Positions 47,976-56,812 of a stretch of DNA of 64,000 nucleotides are shown here, one piece after another; the stretch's first letter is position 1; the number at the start of each line of letters is the position of its first letter. Origin of the DNA: Streptomyces griseoluteus (GTDB taxonomy: Bacteria; Actinomycetota; Actinomycetes; Streptomycetales; Streptomycetaceae); NCBI RefSeq assembly GCF_004784465.1, contig NZ_SRRU01000002.1, forward strand, positions 662,413 to 726,412, in the 5' to 3' direction. A model generated the notes under the pieces. The model was given only the letters and a program-made list of their open reading frames with translations, was not told where the DNA came from and ran no database searches. Made by a program: the position numbers and the translations under genes.

Positions 47976-49238
47976 ATGGCTGAGGAGACCCGGACCGTGC
48001 GGAAGCCCGCCGTTCCCGAAACGAGCACCCCCCTGACGGCCGCCGCCGCCCCGCCCGCCTGGGCCGTGCGCGTGGTGGTCGTCGGCATCGTGCTGGCCGC
48101 GCTCAACCTCCGCCCGGCCATCACCAGCCTGGGCGCCCTCCTGGAGGAGGTCCGCGACGGGCTCGGCATGAGCGGCGGCGTCGCCGGACTGCTCACCTCC
48201 GTACCCCCGCTGTGTTTCGCTCTCTTCGGCGCCACGGCGCCCCGCCTCGCCCGTCGCTTCGGCCCCGGCGCGGTGGTCTGCGCGGGCATGACCGCCATCA
48301 CCGCCGGTCTGCTGATCCGCCCGTACATCGGCTCCACCGCCGGGTTCCTGGCCGCCAGCGCGCTCGCCCTCATGGGCATCGCACTGAGCAACGTGCTGAT
48401 GCCGGTCATCGTCAAGCGCTGGTTCCCGGACCGCGTCGGCACCATGACCGGCCTGTACTCGATGGCGCTGGCCCTCGGCACCGCCGTCGCCGCCGCCGTC
48501 ACCGTGCCGATGACCGGCGCCCTCGGCGGGCACTGGCAGTCCGGGCTCGCCGTGTGGGCGGTCCTCGCGGGCATCGCCGTGCTGCCCTGGCTGCCGCTGG
48601 TCCGCGAGCGGGTGCCCGCGCCGGTGCCGGTGCCGGGCGCGGAGGCGGGCCCCCGGCTGCGCATCGCCCGCAGCCGCACCGCCTGGGCGCTCGCCGTCTT
48701 CTTCGGCCTCCAGGCGACCGCCGCCTACATCACCATGGGCTGGATGCCGCAGATCTTCCGCGACGCCGGGGTCCCGGCCGGTACGGCGGGCGTACTGCTC
48801 GCGGTCACCATGGTGATGGGCGTCCCGCTGGCCTTCGTCATCCCGCGCGTGGCGAGCCGGCTGCCCCACCAGGGGCCCATCGTGCTGGTCCTCGGCGCCT
48901 GCGGCCTCGCCGGCTACGCCGGGCTGTACCTCGCGCCCGCCGCCGGGGCCTGGGCCTGGGCGGTGCTGCTGGGCGTGGCCAACTGCGCCTTCCCGCTCGC
49001 GCTCACCATGGTTGGCATGCGGGCCCGCACCGGGCCGGGCGTGGCCCAGCTGTCCGCGTTCGCCCAGAGCACCGGGTACCTGCTCTCCATCCCCGGCCCG
49101 CTGCTGGTCGGCGTGCTCTACCAGCGCAGCGGCGGCTGGGGCGTGCCGATCGCGCTCATGGCGGCGCTGATGCTGCCGCAGATGGCGGTCGGGTTCCTCG
49201 CCGGGCGCGACCGGATCGTGGAGGACGAGGCGCACTGA
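47976..49238 (+). CDS. MFS transporter, CynX/NimT type
   Basis: A 420-residue transporter with 12 predicted helices. LAALNLRPAITSLGALLEEVR at the first helix is the CynX/NimT subfamily signature, and ALMGIALSNVLMPVIVKRWFPDRVGTMTGLYSM (residues about 125-160) is typical. Members export cyanate, 2-nitroimidazole or other small molecules; the substrate here is unknown. ATG at 47976 was chosen from several in-frame ATGs because of the -10 at 47963. Confidence 0.92.
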   Translation: MAEETRTVRKPAVPETSTPLTAAAAPPAWAVRVVVVGIVLAALNLRPAITSLGALLEEVRDGLGMSGGVAGLLTSVPPLCFALFGATAPRLARRFGPGAVVCAGMTAITAGLLIRPYIGSTAGFLAASALALMGIALSNVLMPVIVKRWFPDRVGTMTGLYSMALALGTAVAAAVTVPMTGALGGHWQSGLAVWAVLAGIAVLPWLPLVRERVPAPVPVPGAEAGPRLRIARSRTAWALAVFFGLQATAAYITMGWMPQIFRDAGVPAGTAGVLLAVTMVMGVPLAFVIPRVASRLPHQGPIVLVLGACGLAGYAGLYLAPAAGAWAWAVLLGVANCAFPLALTMVGMRARTGPGVAQLSAFAQSTGYLLSIPGPLLVGVLYQRSGGWGVPIALMAALMLPQMAVGFLAGRDRIVEDEAH

Positions 49239-49287
49239 AGCCGGGGGCGGCGGCCTCCGGCCCCGGCGAGGGTGGGACACTGGCCGC

Positions 49288-49410
49288 ATGCAGCCTGTGC
49301 TCGATCCGAACCCTCAGAACGGCCAGAAGAAGATGCTGATCGTCTTCGGCTCGTTCTTCGCCATCTTCATCGTCATCGGCATCGTCGCGATGCTGCTCGC
49401 CCCCTCCTGA
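49288..49410 (+). CDS. SGM_5486-type transporter-associated small membrane protein
   Basis: A 40-residue protein MQPVLDPNPQNGQKK plus one helix (LIVFGSFFAIFIVIGIVAML). It follows the MFS gene by 49 bases. Named in streptomycete annotation as an SGM_5486 family transporter-associated protein. GACACT ends six bases before the ATG, so a separate leaderless message is possible. Its function has not been established. Confidence 0.8.
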   Translation: MQPVLDPNPQNGQKKMLIVFGSFFAIFIVIGIVAMLLAPS

Positions 49411-49579
49411 CCGCATCCGCCGGGGGGTGGTGGCGGGGGTTTTCCCCACCATCCCCTAGGGGGCGGGGATCAGGGTCAAGTGGGTGGAAGCCCGGATGGG
49501 TTGACGGCCGGTGACCGCGTAGCTTCGAGGGGTACGGGAGAGGGATTCCCGTACGGTCCGACGAGCGACGGAGGCGATC

Positions 49580-49771
49580 ATGCCGGTACCCGCCCACCCC
49601 CGGCCCCACCCCGCCGGTGCCCGGCTGCCCTGGTGGGCGCTGGCCCTGCCGGTACTCGCGTTCGTCGCGCTGCTGCTGCTCCTCATGAACCCCTCCGACG
49701 CGCAGGCGGCGAGCGGCGACCCCGCGCTCGCGCACATACTCGAGCGCGCCCGGCAGCTCGCCGAGCACTGA
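49580..49771 (+). CDS. Small membrane protein, 63 residues
   Basis: One predicted helix (WWALALPVLAFVALLLLLMN, residues about 18-37) after a proline/His-rich basic start; the tail ASGDPALAHILERARQLAEH is probably an amphipathic helix. GGAGG lies six bases before the ATG. No family recognised. Bases 49411-49579 before it hold an imperfect GGGGTGGTGG/CCACCATCCCC fold and nothing else clear. Confidence 0.7.
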   Translation: MPVPAHPRPHPAGARLPWWALALPVLAFVALLLLLMNPSDAQAASGDPALAHILERARQLAEH

Positions 49772-49850
49772 GGACCCACGCCCCCGCCCCGGTGAATCCG
49801 CATGTCAACTCCCTGCGCCAGGTGGCCTGTTTCATGCGAAGCTGGGTGAC

Positions 49851-50369
49851 ATGAGCGTTGCTGAACCCCGCAGGATCGTCCTCTTCCGCCATGCGAAAGC
49901 CGACTGGCCCGACGTTTCCGACCATGAGCGTCCCCTCGCCGACCGGGGCCGCACGGACGCCCCCGTCGCCGGCAGCAGGCTCGCCGACACCGGAATCGCC
50001 TTCGATCTGGCCGTCTGCTCCACCGCGGTACGCACCCGCGAGACATGGAAACTCGCCGTGCCCGAGCTGGATCACCGGCCGAAAACGGTCTATGAGGACC
50101 GGGTCTACAACGCCTCGCCCGGCGAGCTGATCGCCGTGCTGAACGAGACCCCGGACGACGTACGCAACGCGATCCTCATCGGCCACAACCCCGGCGTGCA
50201 GAACCTGGTCGAGATCCTGGCCGGAACCGCGGAGGGTGACGCCGGCGAGCGGATGAACCGGCGCGGCTTCCCCACCTCCGCCTTCGCCGTGCTGACCTTC
50301 GACGGCGACTGGAAGGACCTGGAGCCGGGCAAGGCGACGCTGGTGGACTACTGGGCGCCCTCGAAGTGA
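49851..50369 (+). CDS. SixA-type histidine phosphatase
   Basis: A 172-residue protein of the histidine phosphatase superfamily. The catalytic RH motif is LFRHAKAD near residue 12; the second conserved region is ILIGHNPGVQNLVEIL. SixA dephosphorylates the HPt domain of phosphorelays in E. coli; in Streptomyces the targets are unknown. ATG at 49851. Convergent with serB across a strong hairpin. Confidence 0.93.
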   Translation: MSVAEPRRIVLFRHAKADWPDVSDHERPLADRGRTDAPVAGSRLADTGIAFDLAVCSTAVRTRETWKLAVPELDHRPKTVYEDRVYNASPGELIAVLNETPDDVRNAILIGHNPGVQNLVEILAGTAEGDAGERMNRRGFPTSAFAVLTFDGDWKDLEPGKATLVDYWAPSK

Positions 50370-50375
50370 CCTGCG

Positions 50376-50430
50376 CGGACACGCGCGCGGGGCCCGGAAC
50401 CGAGGCGGTTCCGGGCCCCATGCGTGTCCG
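50376..50430. terminator. Bidirectional terminator between sixA-type gene and serB
   Basis: The core GGGGCCCGGAACC (50389-50401) pairs with GGTTCCGGGCCCC (50407-50419), and CGGACACGC (50376-50384) pairs with GCGTGTCCG (50422-50430) as an outer arm. It lies directly between the two convergent stops. Confidence 0.82.
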
Positions 50431-50432
50431 GC

Positions 50433-51656
50433 TCAGTCCTCGTCGTGCGTCTGCGCCGCCTCGACCTCTTCCCGGCTGACGCCCAGCAGATAGAGCACGG
50501 TGTCCAGGAAGGGGAAGTTCACCGCCGTGTGCGCGGCCTCCCGGACCACCGGCTTGGCGTTGAAGGCCACGCCCAGACCGGCCGCGTTCAGCATGTCCAG
50601 GTCATTGGCGCCGTCACCGATCGCCACCGTCTGTGACAGCGGCACCCCCGCCTCGGCGGCGAACCGGCGCAGCAGCCGCGCCTTGCCCGCCCGGTCCACG
50701 ACCTCACCGGTGACCCGGCCGGTCAGCTTCCCGTCCGCGATCTCCAGCGTGTTGGCGTGCGCGAAGTCCAGGCCCAGCCGGTCCTGCAGCGCGTCCGTGA
50801 CCTGCGTGAAGCCACCGGACACCACCCCGACCTGATAGCCGAGCCGCTTCAGCGTACGGATCAGCGTCCGCGCGCCCGGCGTCAGCCGGACCTCCTCGCG
50901 GACCTTGTCCACCACGGAGGCGTCCAGCCCCTTCAGCAGGGCCACCCGCGCGTGCAGCGACTGCTCGAAGTCCAGCTCCCCGCGCATCGCCGCCTCGGTC
51001 ACCGCGGCGACCTCCGCCTCGCAGCCGGCGTGCGCGGCGAACAGCTCGATGACCTCGTCCTGGATGAGGGTCGAGTCCACGTCCATCACCACGAGCCGCT
51101 GCGCCCGCCGGTGCAGGCCCGCCGAGACCACGGCGATGTCGACACCGAGTGCGGAGGCGCTCGCGGCCAGCGCGCTGCGCAGGGATTCCGTCGCCACGCC
51201 GGACACCGCGAACTCCACGGCCGTCACCGGGTACTTGGCGAGCCGGAAGATACGGTCGATGTTGCCGCCGGCCTGGGCGATCCGCGCCGCTATGGCCGCC
51301 GTCGACTCGGCGGTCAGGGGGTGCCCGAGCACCGTCACCAGGGAGCGGCCTACACCGCGCGGGCGGTTGTCGCCGTGGCCGGAGATGATCTCGGCCTGCA
51401 TCTTCATTGACTCGGCCCAGCTGTGGACCGTCGACCGGAGGTCGCCCTCCAGCCCCTCCGCGGGCTGCGTGACCAGCGCGCACAGCACCAGCCGGCCCCG
51501 CGTCACGACCTGCTCGATGTCGACCACGTCGACCTGGAAGGCGGCCAGGGTGTCGAACAGCCCGGCCGTGATGCCGGGCCGGTCCTTCCCGAACACCTTG
51601 ACGAGAAGAGTGGGGACCTCACCGGTCCGCGAAGCGGCGATCTGCGAAGCGCTCAT
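50433..51656 (-). CDS. serB: Phosphoserine phosphatase SerB with ACT domains
   Basis: A 407-residue enzyme for the last step of serine synthesis. Residues about 10-85 and 90-170 are two ACT-like regions (VFGKDRPGITAGLFDTLAAF and LVTVLGHPLTAESTAAIAAR); the HAD catalytic domain has DVDST with Asp192 and Asp194, motif II in VGVVSGGFTQ and motif III in TVAIGDGANDLDML. The ACT region could sense serine. ATG at 51656. Confidence 0.95.
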   Translation of the reverse strand: MSASQIAASRTGEVPTLLVKVFGKDRPGITAGLFDTLAAFQVDVVDIEQVVTRGRLVLCALVTQPAEGLEGDLRSTVHSWAESMKMQAEIISGHGDNRPRGVGRSLVTVLGHPLTAESTAAIAARIAQAGGNIDRIFRLAKYPVTAVEFAVSGVATESLRSALAASASALGVDIAVVSAGLHRRAQRLVVMDVDSTLIQDEVIELFAAHAGCEAEVAAVTEAAMRGELDFEQSLHARVALLKGLDASVVDKVREEVRLTPGARTLIRTLKRLGYQVGVVSGGFTQVTDALQDRLGLDFAHANTLEIADGKLTGRVTGEVVDRAGKARLLRRFAAEAGVPLSQTVAIGDGANDLDMLNAAGLGVAFNAKPVVREAAHTAVNFPFLDTVLYLLGVSREEVEAAQTHDED

Positions 51657-51792
51657 GGTCCCACCACCGTATCCGCCCCCCACGGCCGCCCGCCCGACAG
51701 GTCCGCCACCCGGACAGCACCCCGCCCGCCCCGGTCGCGGTCGATTGGACCCCTCCGCACCGGTATACGCCCCCCAACTCCGGTGCGCGCGG

Positions 51793-51815
51793 CCGCCCGA
51801 CTAACAGTTGGGCGG
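51793..51815. promoter_or_regulatory. Inverted repeat upstream of the FHA-ABC gene
   Basis: Ten-base arms CCGCCCGACT and AGTTGGGCGG with an AAC centre, nine of ten paired. It lies 16 bases before the candidate -35 at 51831 and 77 bases before the start. Position fits an operator; no protein is known to bind it. Confidence 0.4.
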
Positions 51816-51830
51816 TCCCGCCTGGAATAG

Positions 51831-51859
51831 TTCCCCACGATGTTCGACATCCCTAGACT
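51831..51859 (+). promoter_or_regulatory. Candidate promoter of the FHA-ABC gene
   Basis: TTCCCC (51831-51836) and TAGACT (51854-51859) are 17 bases apart, 34 bases before the GTG. The -10 is good, the -35 partial. Confidence 0.4.
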
Positions 51860-51892
51860 CCCCGTGTCGGGGGCGATTCGGGGGACAACTCA

Positions 51893-54400
51893 GTGGGGCA
51901 TGGAGTGCCGGAACTCGTACTGGAAACAAACGGACGGACCTGGACGCTGGAGCCGTCCCGGTCCTATGCCCTCGGACGTGATCCGCAGGGCGACATCGTC
52001 TTCGACGACGCCAGGGTGTCGTGGCGCCACGCCACGGTCCGTTTCGACGGGCACACCTGGGTCATCGAGGACCACGGCAGCACCAACGGCACGTACGTGC
52101 AGGGCCACCGCGTCGGCCGGACGGAACTGGGTGCCGGCACGGCCGTGCACCTGGGCAACGCGACCGACGGCCCGCGGCTGAACCTGACCGCGGCCGACGC
52201 GCAGCAGGCCGCGCCCTACGCCGCCCAGTCCGCCGTGTGGGCCCAGCAGACGCAGGCCGTACCGCAGGCCGCGCAGCCGCACGGCGCCGAGTGGCACAGC
52301 GGCCCGCAGCAGGCCCCGGCCTTCCCGCACCAGCAGGGCGGCACCCCCGCGGCGCCGGAGCAGCCGAACCACGGCGACCGCAGCCCGACCACGTTCCACC
52401 AGTTCGCCCTCGGCCACGTGATGCGCATCGGCCGTTCGCTGGACAACGACCTCGTCGTCTCCGACCTCCAGGTCTCCCGGCACCACGCCGAGTTCCAGAC
52501 CACCCCCGAGGGCCGCTTCGAGATCCGCGACCTCGGCTCGCACAACGGCACGTACGTCAACGGCCAGCCCATCGCCAAGGGCGGCACCGCGGTCCTCGGT
52601 CCGGACGACATCGTCGGTGTCGGCCACTCGGCCTTCCGCATCGTCGGCGACCGCCTGGAGGAGTTCGTCGACACCGGTGAGGTGTCCTTCTCCGCCCGTC
52701 ACCTCACCGTCACCGTCGACGGCGGCAAGCAGATCCTGCGGGACGTCTCCTTCGGCGCCCCCGAGAAGTCCCTGATCGCGGTCATCGGCCCGTCCGGCTC
52801 CGGCAAGTCCACCCTGCTCAAGGCGCTCACCGGCTACCGCCCCGCCAACGAGGGCGAGGTGCTCTACGACAACCGGAACCTGTACAAGCAGTTCGCCGAG
52901 CTGCGCCAGCGCATCGGCCTGGTCCCGCAGGACGACATCCTGCACAAGGAGCTGAGCGTCCGGAAGGCGCTGAAGTACGCGGCCAAGCTGCGCTTCCCCG
53001 CCGACACCACGCCCGCCGAGCGCGACGCCCGTATCGACGAGGTGCTGCGTGAGCTGAAGCTCGACATCCACAAGGACAAGAAGGTCACGTCCCTCTCCGG
53101 CGGCCAGCGCAAGCGCGTCTCGGTCGCCCTGGAGCTGCTGACCAAGCCCTCGCTGATCTTCCTGGACGAGCCGACCTCGGGCCTGGACCCGGGGATGGAC
53201 CGCGACGTGATGCAGTTGCTGCGCGGTCTCGCCGACGACGGCCGCACCGTCCTGGTGGTCACGCACTCCGTCGCCGAGCTGGCGCTCTGCGACAAGCTGC
53301 TGGTGATGGCGCCGGGCGGCGCGGTGGCCTACTTCGGCCCGCCGGAGGAGGCGCTGAACTTCTTCGGCTACGACACCTGGGCCGACGTCTTCTCCGCCTT
53401 CGAGAACTACCGCGACTACGACTGGGCGGGCCGCTGGAAGGGCTCGCAGCACTACCAGATGTACGCCGCCGACCTCGACGCGGTCGCCGCCCAGTCCGTC
53501 ACCGCGCCCCCGCCGCAGGCGGTCAAGCCGCCCAAGCCGCAGAGCTGGGGCTCGCAGCTGCTGACGCTGGTCCGGCGGTACGTGGCGGTCATCGGCTCCG
53601 ACAAGGGCTTCCTGGCGCTGACGGTGATCCTGCCGGCCGTGCTCGGCGCGGTCAGCCTGCTCATCGACCACGAGAAGGGGCTGCTGGTCAACCCGCTCAA
53701 CCCCAGAACCGGCCTGCACGTGCCCAACGGCACGGCGACGACGGTCCTGCTCATCCTCGCGGTCGGCGCCTGCTTCGCGGGCGCGGCGAACTCGGTCCGC
53801 GAGCTGATCAAGGAGCGGGTGATCTACGAGCGGGAGCGCGCGACCGGCCTGTCCCGCTCGGCGTACCTGATGTCCAAGGTGGTCGTGCTGGGCGCCGTCA
53901 CGGTGCTCCAGGGCCTCATGGTCGGTCTGATCGGCTTCGCCAGCCGGGAGATCCCGGACCGGGGCCTCGTCCTCGGCGGCTCGACGCTCTTCGAGCTGTG
54001 CCTGCCGATCATGGCGCTGGGCTTCACTTCGATGATGTTCGGCCTGGTCATCTCGTCGCTGGTGCGTACCGCGGAGAAGACCATGCCGCTGCTGGTGATG
54101 TTCGCGATCATCCAGGTCGTGTTCACCGGCTGCCTGTTCACCCTGCACGGCACGCCCGGTGTCAACGAGTTCTCGTACCTGATGCCGTCCCGCTGGGCGG
54201 TGGCCGCGGCCGGCACCACGCTGGACTTCAACAACATCGCGCCGAACACCGACGACCCGACCAGTACCGACCCGCTGTGGGACCACTCGGCGGCGGCCTG
54301 GAGTCTGGACATGGCCGTGCTGATCGCGCTCGGGGCGGCCTGCGGCTTCCTCGTCTCGCGCTTCCTGCGGCGGCACGAGCCCGAGGTCATGCGCAAGTAG
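51893..54400 (+). CDS. FHA-FHA-ABC half-transporter (Rv1747-like)
   Basis: An 835-residue single polypeptide. FHA domain 1 about residues 10-100 (ALGRDPQGDIVFDD, RVSWRHATVRFDG, STNGTYV), Pro/Gln-rich linker, FHA domain 2 about 170-255 (GRSLDNDLVVSDLQVSRHHAEF), ATPase with Walker A near 299, signature LSGGQRKRVSVALELL and Walker B LIFLDEPTSGLD, then six membrane helices (about 570-835). FHA domains bind phosphothreonine; in Mycobacterium, Rv1747 is controlled by Ser/Thr kinases and exports a lipid-type substrate. GTG start at 51893 with GGGGGA upstream. Confidence 0.95.
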   Translation: MGHGVPELVLETNGRTWTLEPSRSYALGRDPQGDIVFDDARVSWRHATVRFDGHTWVIEDHGSTNGTYVQGHRVGRTELGAGTAVHLGNATDGPRLNLTAADAQQAAPYAAQSAVWAQQTQAVPQAAQPHGAEWHSGPQQAPAFPHQQGGTPAAPEQPNHGDRSPTTFHQFALGHVMRIGRSLDNDLVVSDLQVSRHHAEFQTTPEGRFEIRDLGSHNGTYVNGQPIAKGGTAVLGPDDIVGVGHSAFRIVGDRLEEFVDTGEVSFSARHLTVTVDGGKQILRDVSFGAPEKSLIAVIGPSGSGKSTLLKALTGYRPANEGEVLYDNRNLYKQFAELRQRIGLVPQDDILHKELSVRKALKYAAKLRFPADTTPAERDARIDEVLRELKLDIHKDKKVTSLSGGQRKRVSVALELLTKPSLIFLDEPTSGLDPGMDRDVMQLLRGLADDGRTVLVVTHSVAELALCDKLLVMAPGGAVAYFGPPEEALNFFGYDTWADVFSAFENYRDYDWAGRWKGSQHYQMYAADLDAVAAQSVTAPPPQAVKPPKPQSWGSQLLTLVRRYVAVIGSDKGFLALTVILPAVLGAVSLLIDHEKGLLVNPLNPRTGLHVPNGTATTVLLILAVGACFAGAANSVRELIKERVIYERERATGLSRSAYLMSKVVVLGAVTVLQGLMVGLIGFASREIPDRGLVLGGSTLFELCLPIMALGFTSMMFGLVISSLVRTAEKTMPLLVMFAIIQVVFTGCLFTLHGTPGVNEFSYLMPSRWAVAAAGTTLDFNNIAPNTDDPTSTDPLWDHSAAAWSLDMAVLIALGAACGFLVSRFLRRHEPEVMRK

Positions 54401-54427
54401 CGGCGCTCGCTCCTCGATGAGGCACGT

Positions 54428-54460
54428 GAAGGGCGGCACCCGGTTCGGGTGCCGCCCTTC
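54428..54460. terminator. Terminator hairpin after the FHA-ABC gene
   Basis: GAAGGGCGGCACCC (54428-54441) pairs perfectly with GGGTGCCGCCCTTC (54447-54460). It lies between two converging genes. Confidence 0.82.
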
Positions 54461-54488
54461 CGCGTCGTCTCAGAGGTCCGCGCCGACC

Positions 54489-55235
54489 TCAGTACGCGCT
54501 GTTGACGTTGTCGATCGAGCCGTACCGGTGCGCCGCGTAGTTGGCGGCGGCGGTGATGTTGGCGACCGGGTCGTAGATGTCGTTCGAGGTGCCCTTCACG
54601 TGGTACGTGGCGAACGTGGGCGGGATCACCTGGAGCAGACCCTTGGACGGGACGCCGTTGACGGCGTTGATGTCCCAGCCGTTGATGGCGCGGGGGTTGC
54701 CGGAGGACTCCCGCATGATGTTCTTGTGCAGGCCGTGGTAGCTGCCCGGGATGCCCTTGGCGTGCATGATGTCGAGCGACTCGCGGATCCAGCCGTCGAG
54801 GTTGTTCTTGTAGGTCTTCGCGGCGACCGTCTCCATCTGGGGACGCGTCGCGGACCGGTCGGCGGCCTTCTTGGCGGCGCGCGACTCGGCGGCCTTGCGC
54901 TCGGCGGCGGCCTTCTTCGCGGCGTCGGCGGCCTTCTGCTTGGCGGCCTTCTGCTTGGCCGCGATGGCGTCGAGCTTGACCTTGTCGCTCGTCAGCGGGC
55001 TGCTGAGCGTGGCGTGCAGGTCGCGGGTCTGGCTCTGCTCGGCGGCCACCGGCTTGGCGGCCACGGCCGGGGTACCACCGGCCACGGTCGTGGCACCGCC
55101 GGGAACGGCGGACAGGGCGATGGCGGCGGCACCGAGGGTGCTGACACCCGCGATGGCGATCTTGTGCTGCTTGTTCAGCGCGGAGAACTTCTCGAGCGGG
55201 CGACTGAGACGACGATGCAGGGTGCTCTTGGGCAT
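54489..55235 (-). CDS. Exported SLT-fold lytic transglycosylase
   Basis: A 248-residue protein. The N-terminus has an unusually long basic lead and one hydrophobic segment (IAIAGVSTLGAAAIALSAVPG) that acts as signal or anchor. A coiled Lys/Ala-rich linker (about residues 85-125) leads to the SLT domain with the catalytic Glu in KNIMRESSGNPRAING and SKGLLQVIPPTFATY. Cleaves peptidoglycan. ATG at 55235. A folded 75-base leader precedes it; see the regulatory entry. Confidence 0.92.
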   Translation of the reverse strand: MPKSTLHRRLSRPLEKFSALNKQHKIAIAGVSTLGAAAIALSAVPGGATTVAGGTPAVAAKPVAAEQSQTRDLHATLSSPLTSDKVKLDAIAAKQKAAKQKAADAAKKAAAERKAAESRAAKKAADRSATRPQMETVAAKTYKNNLDGWIRESLDIMHAKGIPGSYHGLHKNIMRESSGNPRAINGWDINAVNGVPSKGLLQVIPPTFATYHVKGTSNDIYDPVANITAAANYAAHRYGSIDNVNSAY

Positions 55236-55265
55236 GGCTTGATGGACCTCTTCGTTTGCGCGGAG

Positions 55266-55340
55266 GTCGCTCTCGCGTCCGCCGGGGAAATCGGTTCCTC
55301 CAGCACGAACGCCGCGGGGTGAACCGCGGCGCTGAGCGAC
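55266..55340 (-). promoter_or_regulatory. Compact folded 5' leader of the SLT gene
   Basis: On the minus strand GTCGCTC and GAGCGAC (plus 55334-55340 and 55266-55272) close a 75-base domain containing an 8-base-pair hairpin (CGCCGCGG/CCGCGGCG, plus 55310-55331) and the sequence GGAGGAACCG. Peptidoglycan-remodelling genes of Streptomyces are often controlled by c-di-AMP (ydaO) riboswitches, whose core has GGAGGAACC, but the rest of that aptamer and its length do not match. The remainder of the gap 55341-55666 holds GTGGATCAGGTCCAC (55402-55416), a short palindrome, and nothing else certain. Confidence 0.4.
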
Positions 55341-55666
55341 AGGAGCAATTCTTAGCGGCCGCAAAATCTCCTCGCAACGATGTGACGTACGAAGCCGGGT
55401 AGTGGATCAGGTCCACATAAAACAGGACAGATCATCACATCTACCCGTTCATCGAGGGGCGCTCTGTCTCCTATGTCCGTTCGTAAGTGATGTGCGCCCT
55501 ATGCGGGGGCTCACACCGGTACGGGTCCAATGTCACGCGCGGTCATCGAGCGTTTCTCTGCGTTAGCAAACTCTCCGGGCACCCCGATGTCTGTGCGTGC
55601 ACACCCGCCCGCGCGCGTTGTACCTCCTCGTCCCGCCTCCCCGCGCCACGCCGGTACCGTGAGGGC

Positions 55667-56812
55667 ATGCACCCAGGTCCCCGGTCCGGTCTCGCCGCCG
55701 TGAGCGCCGCGCTGCTGGCCATGAGCAGGCATCTGGAGGTGCGCGACGTCCTCAAGACGATCGTCGCCTCCGCCCGGGAACTGCTCGACGCCCAGTACGC
55801 GGCCCTCGGCGTCCCGGACGACCACGGGGGCTTCGCCCAGTTCGTCGTGGACGGCGTCAGCGACGCCCAGTGGAAGGCCATCGGCCCGCTGCCCCGCCAG
55901 CACGGCATCCTCGCCGCGATGCTGCGCGAGGGCCGCCCGGTCCGCCTCGGCGACGTGCGTGAGGACCCGCGCTTCGAGGGCTGGCCGGACGCCCACCCCG
56001 AACTCGCCGACTTCCTGGGCCTGCCCGTACGCGACGGCGACGAGATCCTCGGGGCCCTGTTCCTCGCCAACAAGAACTGCCCCCGACCGCAGGGCGGTTG
56101 CGGCTTCACGGCCGAGGACGAGGACTTGCTCGGCATCCTGGCCCAGCACGCCGCCATCGCCCTCACCAACGCCCGCCTCTACGAACGCAGCCGCGAGCTG
56201 ACCATCGCCGAGGAACGCTCCCGCCTCGCCCATGAACTCCACGACGCCGTCAGCCAGAAGCTGTTCTCCCTGCGCCTGACCGCCCAGGCCGCCACCGCCC
56301 TCGTGGACCGCGACCCCGCCCGCGCCAAGGACGAACTCCACCAGGTCGCCGCCCTCGCCGCCGAAGCCGCCGACGAACTGCGCGCCGCCGTGGTCGAGTT
56401 GCGCCCCGCCGCGCTGGACGAGGACGGCCTGCTCGCCACGTTGCGCACCCAGATCCAGGTCCTCGACCGCGCCCATACCGCCCGCGTCACCTTCACCGGC
56501 CACGGCCTGCGCGCCCTGCCCGCCGCCCAGGAGGAAGCCCTGCTGCGCGTCGCCCAGGAAGCCCTGCACAACGCCCTGCGCCACTCCGGCGCCGACAACG
56601 TCCACGTCGACGTGGCACGGCGTGGCCGGGGAGCCGTCCTGCGTATCACCGACGACGGCCGCGGCTTCGACCCCACCGCCGTCCGCCGGGCCGGCCGCCA
56701 CCTCGGCCTCGTCTCCATGCGGGACCGGGCCGACGGTGCGGGCGGCACGCTCACCGTGGAATCGGCGCCCGGCAAGGGCACCGCGATCGAGATGGAGGTG
56801 CCCGGTGGCTGA
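55667..56812 (+). CDS. GAF-domain sensor histidine kinase
   Basis: A 381-residue cytosolic kinase. GAF domain about residues 25-170, then a HisKA_3 dimerisation helix with EERSRLAHELHDAVSQKLF (phospho-acceptor His192), and a HATPase domain ending with DDGRGFDP and GLVSMRDRA. It resembles DevS/RedL-type two-component kinases; GAF may bind a small ligand or haem, and the CPRPQGGCGF segment is a possible metal or redox site. A TACCGT hexamer ends six bases before the ATG. Pairs with the next gene. Confidence 0.93.
   Translation: MHPGPRSGLAAVSAALLAMSRHLEVRDVLKTIVASARELLDAQYAALGVPDDHGGFAQFVVDGVSDAQWKAIGPLPRQHGILAAMLREGRPVRLGDVREDPRFEGWPDAHPELADFLGLPVRDGDEILGALFLANKNCPRPQGGCGFTAEDEDLLGILAQHAAIALTNARLYERSRELTIAEERSRLAHELHDAVSQKLFSLRLTAQAATALVDRDPARAKDELHQVAALAAEAADELRAAVVELRPAALDEDGLLATLRTQIQVLDRAHTARVTFTGHGLRALPAAQEEALLRVAQEALHNALRHSGADNVHVDVARRGRGAVLRITDDGRGFDPTAVRRAGRHLGLVSMRDRADGAGGTLTVESAPGKGTAIEMEVPGG

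Noticed and set aside
54850..54990. Repeated Lys/Ala-coding units in the SLT gene that look like a DNA repeat
   Set aside because: The pattern follows a coiled linker in the protein (KAAKQKAADAAKKAA-like) rather than an independent repeat element.
55236..55400. Full ydaO (c-di-AMP) riboswitch call
   Set aside because: Only the GGAGGAACC core and the gene type fit; the other conserved loops and the usual length are missing, so it is kept as an unassigned folded leader.
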